Shown here: in pieces, positions 1 to 9,043 of the stretch
Layout: every line of letters begins with the position of its first letter
Position numbering within the stretch: the first letter of the stretch is position 1
Source of the DNA: Microtetraspora niveoalba
Lineage (GTDB): Bacteria; Actinomycetota; Actinomycetes; Streptosporangiales; Streptosporangiaceae
Direction: 5' to 3'
Length of the DNA stretch: 64,000 bases
NCBI RefSeq assembly: GCF_001570405.1
Contig: NZ_BBYM01000034.1
Location: 39,159 to 103,158, forward strand
Position numbers and translations under genes: made by a program
Notes under the pieces: model-generated
What the model was told of the DNA's origin: nothing
The model's input: the letters and a program-made list of their open reading frames with translations, nothing else
The model's database searches: none

Positions 1-209
1 CCGGCAAGTACGACGTGCTCTCCGAGCAGTACGAGGCCGGCCCCTGGGGCATCGCGATCGACAAGCGCAACACCGGGCTGCGTGACGCCGTGGCCAAGGC
101 GATGGGCGAGCTCCAGGCCGACGGCGGCTACAAGGAGGTGCTCGACAAGTACGGCGTCGGCGCCAACGCCGTGCCCGAGGTCATGGTGAACACCACGCCA
201 TGGAAGTGA
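1..209 (+). CDS. amino-acid ABC transporter substrate-binding protein, C-terminal fragment
   Basis: Only the last 68 codons are inside the window, read from base 3; the gene starts upstream. The fragment ([18 protein letters not shown], then a [12 protein letters not shown] tail) matches the end of family 3 solute-binding proteins, where the closing helix packs against the second lobe. These proteins are exported, usually as lipoproteins, and deliver polar amino acids to the permease. The stop codon overlaps the start of the permease gene by 10 bases (ATG at 200), so the two are translationally coupled. The ligand cannot be inferred from the tail. Confidence 0.85.
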   Translation, partial: GKYDVLSEQYEAGPWGIAIDKRNTGLRDAVAKAMGELQADGGYKEVLDKYGVGANAVPEVMVNTTPWK

Positions 210-1150
210 CGTCCTCCGGGGGCGCCCCCGGCTCCCGCGACGAGGAGGCCGCCGCCCAACCGCCGGTCGAGCTGCCGATCAACGCGGTGCGCCCGCCACG
301 GCCGGGCCGCCTGATCGGCGCGGCGGTGGCGCTCCTCTTCATGGCCTGGCTCGCGTACACGATCATCGTCAACGAGAACCTGCACTGGGACGTGATCGTC
401 TCGTTCCTCATGGACGGCCGGATCCTCGGCGGCCTGTGGGTGACGATCCAGCTCACCGTGTACTCGATGGTGATCGGCCTGATCCTCGGCGTGCTCGCCG
501 CGGTGATGCAGCTCTCCGACAGCCCCGTGCTGCGCGGCACCTCGGCGCTCTACACCTGGTTCTTCCGGGGAACGCCCCTGCTGGTGCAGCTCATCTTCTG
601 GTTCAACATCGGGCTGGTCTTCCCGAGCTTCGGGATCGGCGTGCCCTTCGACGGCCCGAAGCTGGTCGAGTGGCAGGCCAACGAGCTGATCACCCCGTTC
701 ACCGCGGCGCTGCTCGGCCTCGCGATCAACGAGGGCGCGTACATGGCCGAGATCGTGCGCGCGGGCATCCGCTCGGTGGACCCCGGCCAGCGCGAGGCCG
801 CCGAGGCGCTCGGCATGTCGCACCGGCAGGTGCTGCGCCGGGTGGTGCTCCCGCAGGCGATGCGCGTGATCATCCCGCCCACCGGCAACCAGTTCATCTC
901 CATGCTGAAGACCACGTCGATGGTCTCGGTCATCGCCGGGGCCGAGCTGCTGACCGTCGCCCAGCGCATCTACCTGGGCAACTTCGAGGTCATCGCGATG
1001 CTCATCGTGGCGTCGATCTGGTACGTCGTGCTCACCACGATCGCCAGCGTCGGCCAGCACTTCATCGAGAAGCGGTTCGAGCGCGGGCACGCCGCGCTGG
1101 GGGCCCGGGTCCGCCGCAACCTGCGGCCGTTCGCGAAGGAGCCTGCATGA
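200..1150 (+). CDS. amino-acid ABC transporter permease (HisM/ArtM type)
   Basis: 316 residues. A polar N-terminal tail of about 37 residues is followed by several hydrophobic membrane segments. The cytoplasmic EAA loop at about residues 198-226 ([20 protein letters not shown]) docks onto the ATPase. This is the membrane subunit of a polar amino-acid uptake system, and [13 protein letters not shown] is the typical motif of the subfamily. Start and stop overlap the neighbouring genes (10 bases upstream, an ATGA overlap downstream), so it is the middle gene of an SBP-permease-ATPase operon. Only one permease is present, implying a homodimeric channel. Confidence 0.93.
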   Translation: MEVTSSGGAPGSRDEEAAAQPPVELPINAVRPPRPGRLIGAAVALLFMAWLAYTIIVNENLHWDVIVSFLMDGRILGGLWVTIQLTVYSMVIGLILGVLAAVMQLSDSPVLRGTSALYTWFFRGTPLLVQLIFWFNIGLVFPSFGIGVPFDGPKLVEWQANELITPFTAALLGLAINEGAYMAEIVRAGIRSVDPGQREAAEALGMSHRQVLRRVVLPQAMRVIIPPTGNQFISMLKTTSMVSVIAGAELLTVAQRIYLGNFEVIAMLIVASIWYVVLTTIASVGQHFIEKRFERGHAALGARVRRNLRPFAKEPA

Positions 1151-1923
1151 CGGCCGGGCACGCCGAGCCGATGGTCAAGATCCGCTCCCTGCGCAAGCGG
1201 TTCGGCTCGGTGGAGGTGCTCAAGGGCATCGACCTCGACGTCCCGCACGGCCAGGTGGTGTGCGTGGTCGGCCCGTCCGGATCGGGCAAGTCGACCCTGC
1301 TGCGCTGCGTCAATCGGATGGAGACCATCGACTCCGGCCGGATCTGGGTGGACGGCGAGCTGATGGGCTACGCCGAGCGCGGCGACCGCCTGCACCTGCT
1401 CCCTCCCGCCGAGCTGTGCCGTCAGCGGCGCCCGATCGGCATGGTGTTCCAGCGCTTCCACCTGTTCCCACACCGTACGGCGGTCGAGAACGTCATGGAG
1501 GGCCCGGTCACCGTGCTCCGCACCTCCCGTGCGGAGGCCCGGCGGCAGGCCATGGAGCTGCTGGAGCGGGTCGGCCTGGCCGACCGCGCCGGGCACTACC
1601 CCGCGCAGCTCTCCGGCGGCCAGCAGCAGCGTGTCGCCATCGCCCGCAGCCTGGCGATGCGGCCCAAGCTGATGTTGTTCGACGAGCCGACCAGCGCGCT
1701 CGACCCCGAGCTGGTCCAGGAGGTGCTCGCGGTCATGCGCGACCTCGCCGCGAGCGGCATGACGATGATGGTCGTCACCCACGAGATGGGCTTCGCCCGC
1801 GAGGTCGGCGACCAGCTCGTGTTCGTCGACGGCGGTGTGATCGTCGAGCGGGGCGACCCCCGCGAGGTGCTCGCCGCACCCAAGAACGACCGTTTCCGCG
1901 CCTTCCTCGGGCAGGTCCTGTGA
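1147..1923 (+). CDS. amino-acid ABC transporter ATP-binding protein
   Basis: 258 residues from the ATG that overlaps the permease stop (ATGA). All nucleotide-binding motifs are present: Walker [10 protein letters not shown] at about residue 42, signature LSGGQQQR at about 156, Walker [10 protein letters not shown] at about 175, and the switch histidine in VVTHEMGF. The sequence is of the GlnQ/HisP type. An insertion of about 15 residues between the D-loop side of Walker A and the Q-loop ([16 protein letters not shown]) is common in actinobacterial members. The stop overlaps the GTG start of the next gene, extending the coupled operon into the aminoacylase. Confidence 0.95.
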   Translation: MTAGHAEPMVKIRSLRKRFGSVEVLKGIDLDVPHGQVVCVVGPSGSGKSTLLRCVNRMETIDSGRIWVDGELMGYAERGDRLHLLPPAELCRQRRPIGMVFQRFHLFPHRTAVENVMEGPVTVLRTSRAEARRQAMELLERVGLADRAGHYPAQLSGGQQQRVAIARSLAMRPKLMLFDEPTSALDPELVQEVLAVMRDLAASGMTMMVVTHEMGFAREVGDQLVFVDGGVIVERGDPREVLAAPKNDRFRAFLGQVL

Positions 1924-3515
1924 GCCGCTTCGACCTCCTGATCCGCGGCGGCCTCGTGTTCGACGGTACGGGACGCCCCGGCCGTCAGGCGGACGTCGCG
2001 GCCGACGGCGGGCGGCTCACCGTGCTCCCGCCCGGCTCGGCGGCGGACGCCGCCGAGGTGATCGACGCCCGCGGCCGCGCCGTCGCCCCCGGGTTCATCG
2101 ACGTGCACACCCACTCCGACGGCGTCACCCTGCTCGGCCAGGACGACCGCGAGCTGGTGCGCGCCTCGGTGCTCCAGGGCGTGACCACGGAGATCTGCGG
2201 CAACTGCGGGTCGAGCCTGTTCCCGGCGCTGCCGGAGCGGGTGGACGGGATGCGGGCGGACGCCCGCGTGTCCTTCGGCGGCGACGTCGGCGTCTATCCG
2301 GACTTCACCGGGTTCGCCGAGGCGCACGCCCGGATGCCGCGGGCCAACCACATCGCCTCGCTCGTCGGCCACGGCACGCTGCGCGCCGGCGTGCTCGGCC
2401 CGGTGGACCGGCCGGCGACCCCCGCCGAGCTGGCCGCGATGTGCGACCTGCTCGACCGCGCCCTGTCCCAGGGCGCCGCCGGGCTCTCCACCGGCCTCAT
2501 CTACACGCCCGGCACGTACGCGAGCACCGACGAGGTGGTGGCGCTCGCCGCCGTCGCCGCCCGGCACGGCAAGCCGTACGTCACCCACCTGCGCGACGAG
2601 ATGTCCCGGGTGGAGGAGGCGCTGGAGGAGGCGATCGAGATCGCCCGCCGCAGCGGCGCGGCGTTGCACGTCTCCCACCACAAGACCGCCGGCCGGTACG
2701 CCTGGGGTCGCACGGAGCGCACCCTGCCGAGGATCGCCGAGCTGCGGGCCGGCGGCATGGACGTGACCTGCGACGTCTACCCGTACACGGCGGGCAGCAC
2801 GGCGCTGGCCGCGATGCTGCCGCCGTGGGCCAACGACGGCGGCATGGCCGCGCTGACCCGCAGGCTGGCCAGCCCCGACGAGCGGGACCGGATGCGCCGC
2901 GCCATCGCCGAGGGCGTGCCCGGCTGGGAGAACACGGTCGGCAACGGCGGCTGGGACCGGATCTCGGTCGCCTGCGCGCCGCGCAACCCGCGGACCGAGG
3001 GCAGGACGATCGCCGACCTGGCCGCGGCCTCGTCGGCCGACCCCCTCGACATGGTCGCCGAGCTGCTCCTCGCCGAGGGCGGCGAGGTGACGATCATCAG
3101 CCACTCGATGGTCGAGGAGGACGTGCGGCGGGTGCTGGCCGCGCCGTACGCGATGATCGGCTCGGACGGCGTGCCCAAGCCGGGCGGGCGGCCGCACCCG
3201 CGCTGGGCGGGGACGTTCCCCCGCGTCCTCGGGCACTACGTCCGAGAGCTGGGGTTGCTCAGCCTGGAAGACGCGGTGCACAAGATGACCGGGATGGCGG
3301 CGGCCAGGTTCGGCCTCGCCGGGCGGGGGGTGATCCGCGACGGAGCGCACGCCGACCTGGTGGTCTTCGACCCGGACACGGTGGCGGACGGCGCCACCTT
3401 CACCGACCCGCTGCTGCCTCCGGCGGGTGTGGACGCGGTCGTCGTCGGCGGCGCGGTCGTCGCCCGCGAGGGCGTGGAGACCGGCGCCCGGCCGGGCGGG
3501 GTCCTGGCCCTCTGA
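1920..3515 (+). CDS. N-acyl-D-amino-acid deacylase (D-aminoacylase), amidohydrolase superfamily
   Basis: 531 residues from a GTG overlapping the ATPase stop by four bases. Members hydrolyse N-acyl-D-amino acids, or similar N-substituted amides, to the free D-amino acid. Visible metal-site motifs are FIDVHTHSD at about residue 59, the cysteine-containing EICGNCGSS at about 92, THLRDE at about 220, HVSHHK at about 250, and the late aspartate in [17 protein letters not shown]. The tail ([21 protein letters not shown]) is the usual beta-sandwich return. Coupling to an amino-acid importer suggests that imported N-acyl-D-amino acids or peptide fragments are its substrate; this is inference from context. 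Confidence 0.9.
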   Translation: MSRFDLLIRGGLVFDGTGRPGRQADVAADGGRLTVLPPGSAADAAEVIDARGRAVAPGFIDVHTHSDGVTLLGQDDRELVRASVLQGVTTEICGNCGSSLFPALPERVDGMRADARVSFGGDVGVYPDFTGFAEAHARMPRANHIASLVGHGTLRAGVLGPVDRPATPAELAAMCDLLDRALSQGAAGLSTGLIYTPGTYASTDEVVALAAVAARHGKPYVTHLRDEMSRVEEALEEAIEIARRSGAALHVSHHKTAGRYAWGRTERTLPRIAELRAGGMDVTCDVYPYTAGSTALAAMLPPWANDGGMAALTRRLASPDERDRMRRAIAEGVPGWENTVGNGGWDRISVACAPRNPRTEGRTIADLAAASSADPLDMVAELLLAEGGEVTIISHSMVEEDVRRVLAAPYAMIGSDGVPKPGGRPHPRWAGTFPRVLGHYVRELGLLSLEDAVHKMTGMAAARFGLAGRGVIRDGAHADLVVFDPDTVADGATFTDPLLPPAGVDAVVVGGAVVAREGVETGARPGGVLAL

Positions 3516-3643
3516 CGGCTCGGCGACGGCGGCGAGACGGCGATGAGACGGCGGCGAAACGGCCGGGACCGATCGCCGGGCGAGCCGCCGTCGCGAGCGG
3601 GACGAGCGGCCGGCGAGCGGTATCGGTGAGTGGGTGATCTTCG

Positions 3644-4501
3644 ATGAGCACGATTGACGGGACCATGATGATCGACGGGCGTGACGGGACCATGACGGTC
3701 GACGAGCGGGTGGCCGCCGTGGCGGCCCGGGTCGAGGAGGTCGCCGCGTCCTGCCCGGGGACGCTCGCCGCCTGCGTGCCCGGCCTGTTCGGCGTGAACG
3801 AGGACGTCGAGCTGCCGCTCGCCAGCACCGGCAAGGTGCTGCTGCTCGCGGCGGTCGCCCAGGGGGTGGCCGGCGGCGAACTGGACCCGGCCGAGCCGGT
3901 CGAGCTGGCCGAGGACGACTACGCCGCCGGGTCCGGGCTGCTCACCGGCCTGTCCGCCCGCACCTGGACGATCGGGGACCTCGCGTTGCTCACCGCGTCG
4001 GTCAGCGACAACACCGCGACCAACGCCCTGTTGCGGCGACTCGGCCTCGACCGTGTCGCCGCCGTCGCCGCCGGGCTCGGGCTGGCCAGGACCCGGATCC
4101 TGGACCGGATCAGGGAGCCGCGGCTGCCCGTCCACCCTCCGGCCTTCGCCCTCGGCACCGCGCGCGAGCTGGGCGCCCTCGCCGCCTCCCTGGACGGCCC
4201 GGAGCCGTGGAAGCACCTGATGCTCGGCTGGATGGCGCACAACACGGACCGGAGCCTGGTGCCCGCCCCGCTGCCGCACGAGCCCGAGGACCGCGAGATC
4301 CCCGAGGCCGTGCCGTACCCGGGGGTGTGGGTGGCGAACAAGACGGGCACCGACGCCGGGACCCGGGCCGATGTCGGCCTGCTCGTCGGGGCCCGAAGGC
4401 TCGGCTACGCCGTGCTGGCGCACGGGCCGGAGGGCGGCGAGCACGACCTGGTCCTGGCCGTCCGCGAGGTCGGCCGCGCCGTCGCCGCGCTCGCCCATTG
4501 A
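3644..4501 (+). CDS. serine hydrolase of the class A beta-lactamase / penicillin-binding fold
   Basis: 285 residues. It carries the three diagnostic motifs in the right order: STGK (SxxK) at about residue 59, SDN at about 121, and KTG at about 232. No obvious signal peptide is seen: the N-terminus (MSTIDGTMMIDGRD) is polar and the protein looks cytoplasmic, unlike secreted beta-lactamases. It could therefore be a peptidase or amidase acting on peptidoglycan-like or D-amino-acid peptides rather than a resistance enzyme. It follows the D-aminoacylase by 128 bp on the same strand and may share its transcript. An alternative internal ATG (MTVDERVAAV) would shorten it by 16 residues. Confidence 0.8.
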   Translation: MSTIDGTMMIDGRDGTMTVDERVAAVAARVEEVAASCPGTLAACVPGLFGVNEDVELPLASTGKVLLLAAVAQGVAGGELDPAEPVELAEDDYAAGSGLLTGLSARTWTIGDLALLTASVSDNTATNALLRRLGLDRVAAVAAGLGLARTRILDRIREPRLPVHPPAFALGTARELGALAASLDGPEPWKHLMLGWMAHNTDRSLVPAPLPHEPEDREIPEAVPYPGVWVANKTGTDAGTRADVGLLVGARRLGYAVLAHGPEGGEHDLVLAVREVGRAVAALAH

Positions 4502-4514
4502 ACTGTGTTTATTT

Positions 4515-4850
4515 GCGCTCGCTTCGCTCGCGCGGGCTCGGGGCGCCTTGAGGCGATGTCTTCCCTCGTCACTCGGGACTCGTTCCTCGCCCGCTCGTTC
4601 CTCAGTCCAGACACCGCCGCGCCCCTCGCGTGATGGGTTCGGCACCGTGGTGATTGATGGGGCTCGCGGGCTCGGGGCGCCTTGAGGCGATGTCTTCCCT
4701 CGTCACTCGGGACTCGTTCCTCGCCCGCTCGTTCCTCAGTCCAGACACCGCCGCGCCCCTCGCGGAGTCGCTCGTTCCTCAGTCCAGACACCGCCGCGCC
4801 CCTCGCGGAGTCGCTCGTTCCTCAGTCCAGACACCGCCGCGCCCCTCGCG
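4515..4850 (+). repeat. direct-repeat block: two identical 99-bp units plus two extra 37-bp partial units
   Basis: A 99-bp sequence at 4532-4630 recurs base-for-base at 4666-4764. Its last 37 bp (starting ctcgttcctcagtccagac) recur again at 4771-4807 and 4814-4850, giving three tandem copies with a 43-bp period. The first unit is preceded by gcgctcgcttcgctcgcg. The block fills the gap between the convergent serine hydrolase and LysR genes and stops 3 bp before the LysR stop codon. A rearranged inverted copy lies at 52040-52210. No transposase or terminal inverted repeats are seen, so this resembles a non-autonomous intergenic repeat family. Confidence 0.9.
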
Positions 4851-4853
4851 GGA

Positions 4854-5765
4854 TCAGCGCAGGGCGATCCGCATCCGGGCCGACGCGTCGCGCAGGTAGT
4901 CCAGGAAGGACCGGAGCGCGGGGTTGGGGTTGGTCGGCCGGGAGGCGGCGCCGATCCTCCGGTAGAGCTTGGGGGCGTCCACCTGGCACACCTGGATGCC
5001 GCCGGCGCCGTGCGCGCCCAGGCTCGGCACCAGCGCCACCCCCAGACCGGCGCGCACCAGGCCCAGCGTCACCTCGTAGTGGTCGCTGCGGCACCGGATG
5101 GTCGGGCTGAACCCCTCCAGCGCGCTGGCGCGTTCCAGAACCGAGACCGGTGTGTCCGTGCCGTACGTGGTGATCCACGGCTCGTCGGCGAGGTCGGCGA
5201 GCCGCACCCGGGAACGCTGGCCCGCCGGATGGCCGAGCGGCAGCACGAGCAGTTGCGGCTCGTCGAACAGGTGGGTGACCTCGACGCCCTTGGGCGGCTT
5301 CCACGGGTCGAGCGCATGCTCGAAGACGACGAGCACGTCCAGGGCGCCCCGCTCCACATCGGGCAGCAGGTCGTGCGGCTGGCCGAGCACGAGATCCAGC
5401 TCGACGGCGGGATGCCGGGCGGTGAAGGTGGACAACGCGAGCGGCAGCAGCCGATAGCCCGCCGAGGCGAAGAACCCGATGCGGAGCTGCCCGGCGTCGG
5501 CCCGCGCCTGGGCGAGCAGGTCCTTCTCCGCGGCCTCGATCAGGTCGAGTACCTCGTGCGCCCGGGTGGCGAGCCGCCGCCCGGCCGCGGTCAGCCGCAG
5601 GCTGTGCGCCGCGCGTTCCACCAGCCCGACGCCCGCCTCCTCCTCCAGCCGGGAGAGCTGGTGGGAGACGGCGGAGGGGGAGAGCCGCAGATTACGCGCG
5701 GCTCCGGCGATGCTCCCCGTCCTGAAGACCTCGAGAAGCACCCTCAGGCGGTGGCTGCTCAGCAT
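4854..5765 (-). CDS. LysR-family transcriptional regulator
   Basis: 303 residues. The N-terminal winged helix-turn-helix (about residues 2-61, with LSPSAVSHQLSRLEEE) is followed by the usual linker helix and a periplasmic-binding-protein-like effector domain. The length is standard for the family. It starts 18 bp after the end of the methyltransferase gene on the same strand, so the two are probably co-transcribed. Its stop codon touches the repeat block. No divergently oriented target gene is adjacent, so the regulon cannot be read from context. Confidence 0.93.
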   Translation of the reverse strand: MLSSHRLRVLLEVFRTGSIAGAARNLRLSPSAVSHQLSRLEEEAGVGLVERAAHSLRLTAAGRRLATRAHEVLDLIEAAEKDLLAQARADAGQLRIGFFASAGYRLLPLALSTFTARHPAVELDLVLGQPHDLLPDVERGALDVLVVFEHALDPWKPPKGVEVTHLFDEPQLLVLPLGHPAGQRSRVRLADLADEPWITTYGTDTPVSVLERASALEGFSPTIRCRSDHYEVTLGLVRAGLGVALVPSLGAHGAGGIQVCQVDAPKLYRRIGAASRPTNPNPALRSFLDYLRDASARMRIALR

Positions 5766-5783
5766 CCACCCAGTATCGGCGCA

Positions 5784-6593
5784 CTACGGGAGCAGACCGA
5801 CCCCGCTGTACCCGTCGACGCCGGGGAGCTTGGGCAGGTCGGGCTCGCCCGCCTCGGGACGCCAGTCGCCGGTCGAGACCAGGCCGGGCTCCACCAGCTC
5901 GAAGCCGTCGAAGAACCGCAGGATCTGCGTCCTCGTCCTGGGGGTGGCGTTACCGGCCGAGGTCCGCGCGTACAGCTCGCGGCCCTCACGCAGCGCGTCC
6001 TCGTCCAGGTCTCCGTACGACAGGTGACTGATCACCATGGCGCTGCCGGGGGCGAGGCGGGCGCGCAGCGTCCCGACCACCCGCTCGGCGAGGTCGTCCT
6101 CGGGGATGAAGTGCAGCACGGCCAGCATGAGCAGTCCGACCGGCCGGTTGAGGTCGAGATGCCCCGTGACGCGTGGGTCGTCGAGGATGGCCGCGGGGTC
6201 CCGCAGGTCGCCGTCCACGACGATGGTCGAGGGGTTGTCCGCGAGCAGAGCCCGCCCGTGCGCGAGCACGATGGGGTCGTTGTCGACGTACACGACGCGG
6301 GATTCCGGGGCCGCGCGCAGCGCCACCTGGTGCACGTTCTCCTGGGTGGGCAGTCCGGCGCCGATGTCCAGGAACTGGCGGATGCCGGTCCCGGCCAGGA
6401 ACTCCACGGCCCGGCTCAGGAAACGCCGGTTGGCTTGGACTCCCTCCCGCACGTTCGGGGTGAGCGCGATGACCTTCTCGGCCGCGGCCCGGTCGGCGGC
6501 GAAGTTGTCCTTTCCGCCGAGGAGATAGTCATAGATCCGCGCCACGCTCGGAATGGTGGGGTCGACTCCCGGCGGTGCCTGTTCCGTGCTCAT
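5784..6593 (-). CDS. SAM-dependent methyltransferase, SAV2177 type
   Basis: 269 residues. The opening (PSVARIYDYLLGGKDNFAAD) and the motif I region QFLDIGAGLPTQENVHQ mark the large actinobacterial S-adenosyl methyltransferase family first catalogued as Streptomyces SAV2177. Members adopt the class I Rossmann fold. Substrates are unknown for nearly all of them and genomes often carry dozens of paralogues. The acidic residue ending strand 2 is visible in VVYVDNDPIV. It lies 18 bp upstream of the LysR gene on the same strand, so a regulatory or functional pairing is possible but unproven. Confidence 0.9.
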   Translation of the reverse strand: MSTEQAPPGVDPTIPSVARIYDYLLGGKDNFAADRAAAEKVIALTPNVREGVQANRRFLSRAVEFLAGTGIRQFLDIGAGLPTQENVHQVALRAAPESRVVYVDNDPIVLAHGRALLADNPSTIVVDGDLRDPAAILDDPRVTGHLDLNRPVGLLMLAVLHFIPEDDLAERVVGTLRARLAPGSAMVISHLSYGDLDEDALREGRELYARTSAGNATPRTRTQILRFFDGFELVEPGLVSTGDWRPEAGEPDLPKLPGVDGYSGVGLLP

Positions 6594-7002
6594 CTGTCCC
6601 GTCCGCTGTGGTTCGCCGTAACGACGAACGCTAGCCGATCGGCACGGCGTATGCCGCGATACAGCCCCTATCGTTACATTTCGGGAGAAGGGCGGTTTCC
6701 CGGGCTTCGCCGAGGGGGCTCGGCGCGGCCCCCGCGCTCCGCCGTTCCCGCCCCCGGGCCGGTCGTTTCCGATGGCGCCGCCGCCCCCGCCCTCGCCGTG
6801 GGCCCCGGAAATGTGATCTGCCCGATATTTCCGTCCTGTACGGCCAAGCGTCGCGGATTCGGAACACCTTTCGGAATGGCCGCGTGCCGCAATTCAAAAG
6901 ACTTGTAAAGGCATCTCTCTGTACTTCGTGTCTCGCCGGTGGAAAGGCCCCGCGGCGTGTCTCCTAGATAGCCGTATTCGCCTACTGCCTTGGAGGCCGA
7001 AC
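6594..7002. other. 409-bp intergenic region between divergent genes
   Basis: This separates the minus-strand methyltransferase from the plus-strand lipoprotein. Bases 6830-6960 are clearly more AT-rich than the surroundings, as expected for a promoter region. I could not pick a convincing -35/-10 pair. The only assured element is the GGAGG ribosome binding site at 6992-6996, six bases before the lipoprotein ATG. No gene is supported here. Confidence 0.5.
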
Positions 7003-7524
7003 ATGAAGAAACTGCTGTACGTCGGTGCGCTCGCGCTCGGCGTTCTGGCGACCGGCTGCGGCGCCGGCACCGACACCAGCGGAGCCAGCCCCGTCGCCGG
7101 GGAGGAGACGTCCCCCGGCATGATGTCTCCCTCCGAGATGATGACGCCGATGCCGGCCGAGACCGGCCCCGCCAAGCTCGCGGTCATGACCTCGGGCATC
7201 GGCAAGATCCTCGTCGGCACGAACCAGCGCACGGTCTACCTCTTCGAGAAGGACAAGAACGGCAAGTCGTCCTGCACGGACGCCTGCGCGGAGGCGTGGC
7301 CTCCGGTCGTCTCCGAGGGCAAGCCCGAGGCGGGCGAGGGCGTCAAGGCGAACCTGCTCAGCACGCACAAGCGCCCCGACGGCAAGATGCAGGTGACCTA
7401 CAACAACCACCCGCTGTACTACTTCGTCAAGGACGAGAAGCCCGGCGACACCAAGGGGCAGAAGCTCAAGGACTTCGGCGCCGAGTGGTTCGCGGTGAGC
7501 CCGGAAGGCAAGAAGGTGGGCTAG
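7003..7524 (+). CDS. secreted lipoprotein with two Y-x4-D repeats (COG4315 family)
   Basis: 173 residues from the ATG preceded by GGAGG. A short basic start (MKK), a hydrophobic core and the lipobox LATGC (Cys19) mark a lipoprotein signal. A Ser/Met/Pro-rich linker leads to two copies of the secreted repeat: one around TVYLFEKDKNGKSSC, with the paired cysteines CTDAC and AEAWPP, and one around NHPLYYFVKDEKPGD. Proteins of this family are surface-exposed and of unknown function; some authors link them to electron-transfer or envelope stress loci. An upstream in-frame ATG at 6928 exists but would bury the signal peptide. Confidence 0.88.
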   Translation: MKKLLYVGALALGVLATGCGAGTDTSGASPVAGEETSPGMMSPSEMMTPMPAETGPAKLAVMTSGIGKILVGTNQRTVYLFEKDKNGKSSCTDACAEAWPPVVSEGKPEAGEGVKANLLSTHKRPDGKMQVTYNNHPLYYFVKDEKPGDTKGQKLKDFGAEWFAVSPEGKKVG

Positions 7525-7592
7525 GTCGTATTCCTCGGGTCTTCCCGTCTGCCGCGGTCTTCCGGACGGGCCCTCGCGGTGTTGTCGCCCCA

Positions 7593-7630
7593 CCCGCGAA
7601 AACTCCTCGCACCCTCGGAGTTTCCGCGGG
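7593..7630. terminator. hairpin downstream of the lipoprotein gene
   Basis: Arms at 7593-7606 (cccgcgaaaactcc) and 7617-7630 (ggagtttccgcggg) pair over 14 positions with one mismatch around a 10-base loop. There is no T tract, so it is a stable hairpin rather than a textbook intrinsic terminator. It lies 68 bp after the stop. Bases 7631-7902 up to pyrD show no further gene. Confidence 0.5.
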
Positions 7631-7902
7631 CCGGGATCGTCGGCCGGAGGCTCACTCCGACCTTCGTCTCCGCCTCGCGAGGCATCCGTCCGGCCGGTCC
7701 ACGGCGCGGTGAAGATCCACGGAACACGTCCTAGAGCCGGTGGCCCCGGGCCCCCCGAGGCACCGGCTCCGCTCGACACTCGTCGCCCCGGGCTCACCGC
7801 CCGGGCGACGAGCTCTGCGGCGCTCCCGCGACGCCGCGCCGGGCAGGCGACGGACCGCCCGGTGAGCAGGTGGGCGGCGGTGAACCGCTACTCTGACCGG
7901 TG

Positions 7903-8967
7903 ATGTATCGATTCGTGTTCACGCTGGTCCTGAGCCGCCTCGACGCGGAGGACGTCCACCATCTGACGATCAGGGCGCTCCGCCTGCTGGCGGTCCTCCC
8001 GGTCGCCAAGCGGGTGCTGCACCGGCGGCTGGCCCCCCGTGACGAGGCGCTCCGCGTACGCGCCTTCGGAGTGCACTTCCCCGGCCCCTTCGGCCTGGCC
8101 GCCGGGTTCGACAAGAACGCCGAGTGCTTCGAGGCGCTCGCCGCCTTCGGATTCAGCCACGTCGAGGTCGGGACCATCACCGCGCGGCCCCAGCCGGGGA
8201 ACCCCCGTCCCCGCCTGTTCCGGCTGACCCGCGACCACGCGATCATCAACAGGATGGGGTTCAACAACGCGGGAGCCCGCGCCGCCGCCGCCCGGCTGCG
8301 CCGTCCCCGCTCGATTCCCGCCGTCGTCGGCGTGAACATCGGCAAGACCAAGGTGGTGCCCGAGGAACGGGCCGCCGAGGACTACATGGCCAGCGCGAAG
8401 GAACTCGCGCCGCTCGCGGACTACCTGGTCGTCAACGTCAGCTCGCCCAACACCCCGGGTCTGCGCAACCTGCAGGCCGTGGAACTGCTCCGCCCGCTCC
8501 TGGAGAGCGTCAAGAGCGTCGCGGGCCGCACCCCTCTGCTGGTGAAGATCGCGCCCGACCTGGCGGACGAGGACGTGGACGCCGTCGCCGACCTGGCGGT
8601 CGAGCTGGGCCTTTCCGGCATCATCGCCACCAACACCACCATCGGACGGCCCGGCGTCGTCAGCGGCGAGGCGGGCGGGCTGTCCGGCCGCCCGCTCAAG
8701 GCCCGGTCGCTTGAGGTGCTGCGCCGGCTGCACGCCCGCGTGGGCGACCGGCTGACCCTGGTCTCCGTGGGCGGCGTCGAGGACCTCGACGACGTGTGGG
8801 AGCGCATCCTCGCCGGTGCCACCCTCGTCCAGGGATACACCGGCATGATCTACGCGGGTCCGCTGTGGGCCGCGCGCATCCACCGCGGGCTCTCCCGGCG
8901 GCTGCGACGGCACGGCTACCGTTCGATCTCCGAGGTCGTCGGGGCGGCGAACCGCGTCGGCGGCTGA
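7903..8967 (+). CDS. pyrD: dihydroorotate dehydrogenase (quinone), class 2
   Basis: 354 residues. It oxidises dihydroorotate to orotate with FMN and membrane quinone, the fourth step of pyrimidine synthesis. Class 2 features seen are an N-terminal hydrophobic helix ([20 protein letters not shown]) for membrane association, [11 protein letters not shown] near residue 67, and the catalytic-serine motif [22 protein letters not shown] and IATNTTI follow, and the phosphate-binding end contains [16 protein letters not shown]. The start is ambiguous between adjacent codons GTG (7900) and ATG (7903); ATG was chosen. It is convergent with the hexosaminidase gene, 76 bp apart, and stands alone rather than in a pyr operon. 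Confidence 0.95.
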   Translation: MYRFVFTLVLSRLDAEDVHHLTIRALRLLAVLPVAKRVLHRRLAPRDEALRVRAFGVHFPGPFGLAAGFDKNAECFEALAAFGFSHVEVGTITARPQPGNPRPRLFRLTRDHAIINRMGFNNAGARAAAARLRRPRSIPAVVGVNIGKTKVVPEERAAEDYMASAKELAPLADYLVVNVSSPNTPGLRNLQAVELLRPLLESVKSVAGRTPLLVKIAPDLADEDVDAVADLAVELGLSGIIATNTTIGRPGVVSGEAGGLSGRPLKARSLEVLRRLHARVGDRLTLVSVGGVEDLDDVWERILAGATLVQGYTGMIYAGPLWAARIHRGLSRRLRRHGYRSISEVVGAANRVGG

Positions 8968-9043
8968 CCGCCGGGCCCGCCGGTCGTCACCCTCTCCTGA
9001 GGCGACGAGCGGCGGACCACACGCGCCGGCCCGGCGAGACCCG

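Noticed and set aside
4728..4850. Three tandem copies with a 43-bp period, resembling a small CRISPR array
   Set aside because: The segments between the 37-bp repeats are the same 6-base sequence, not unique spacers, and no cas genes are present. It is a plain tandem duplication.
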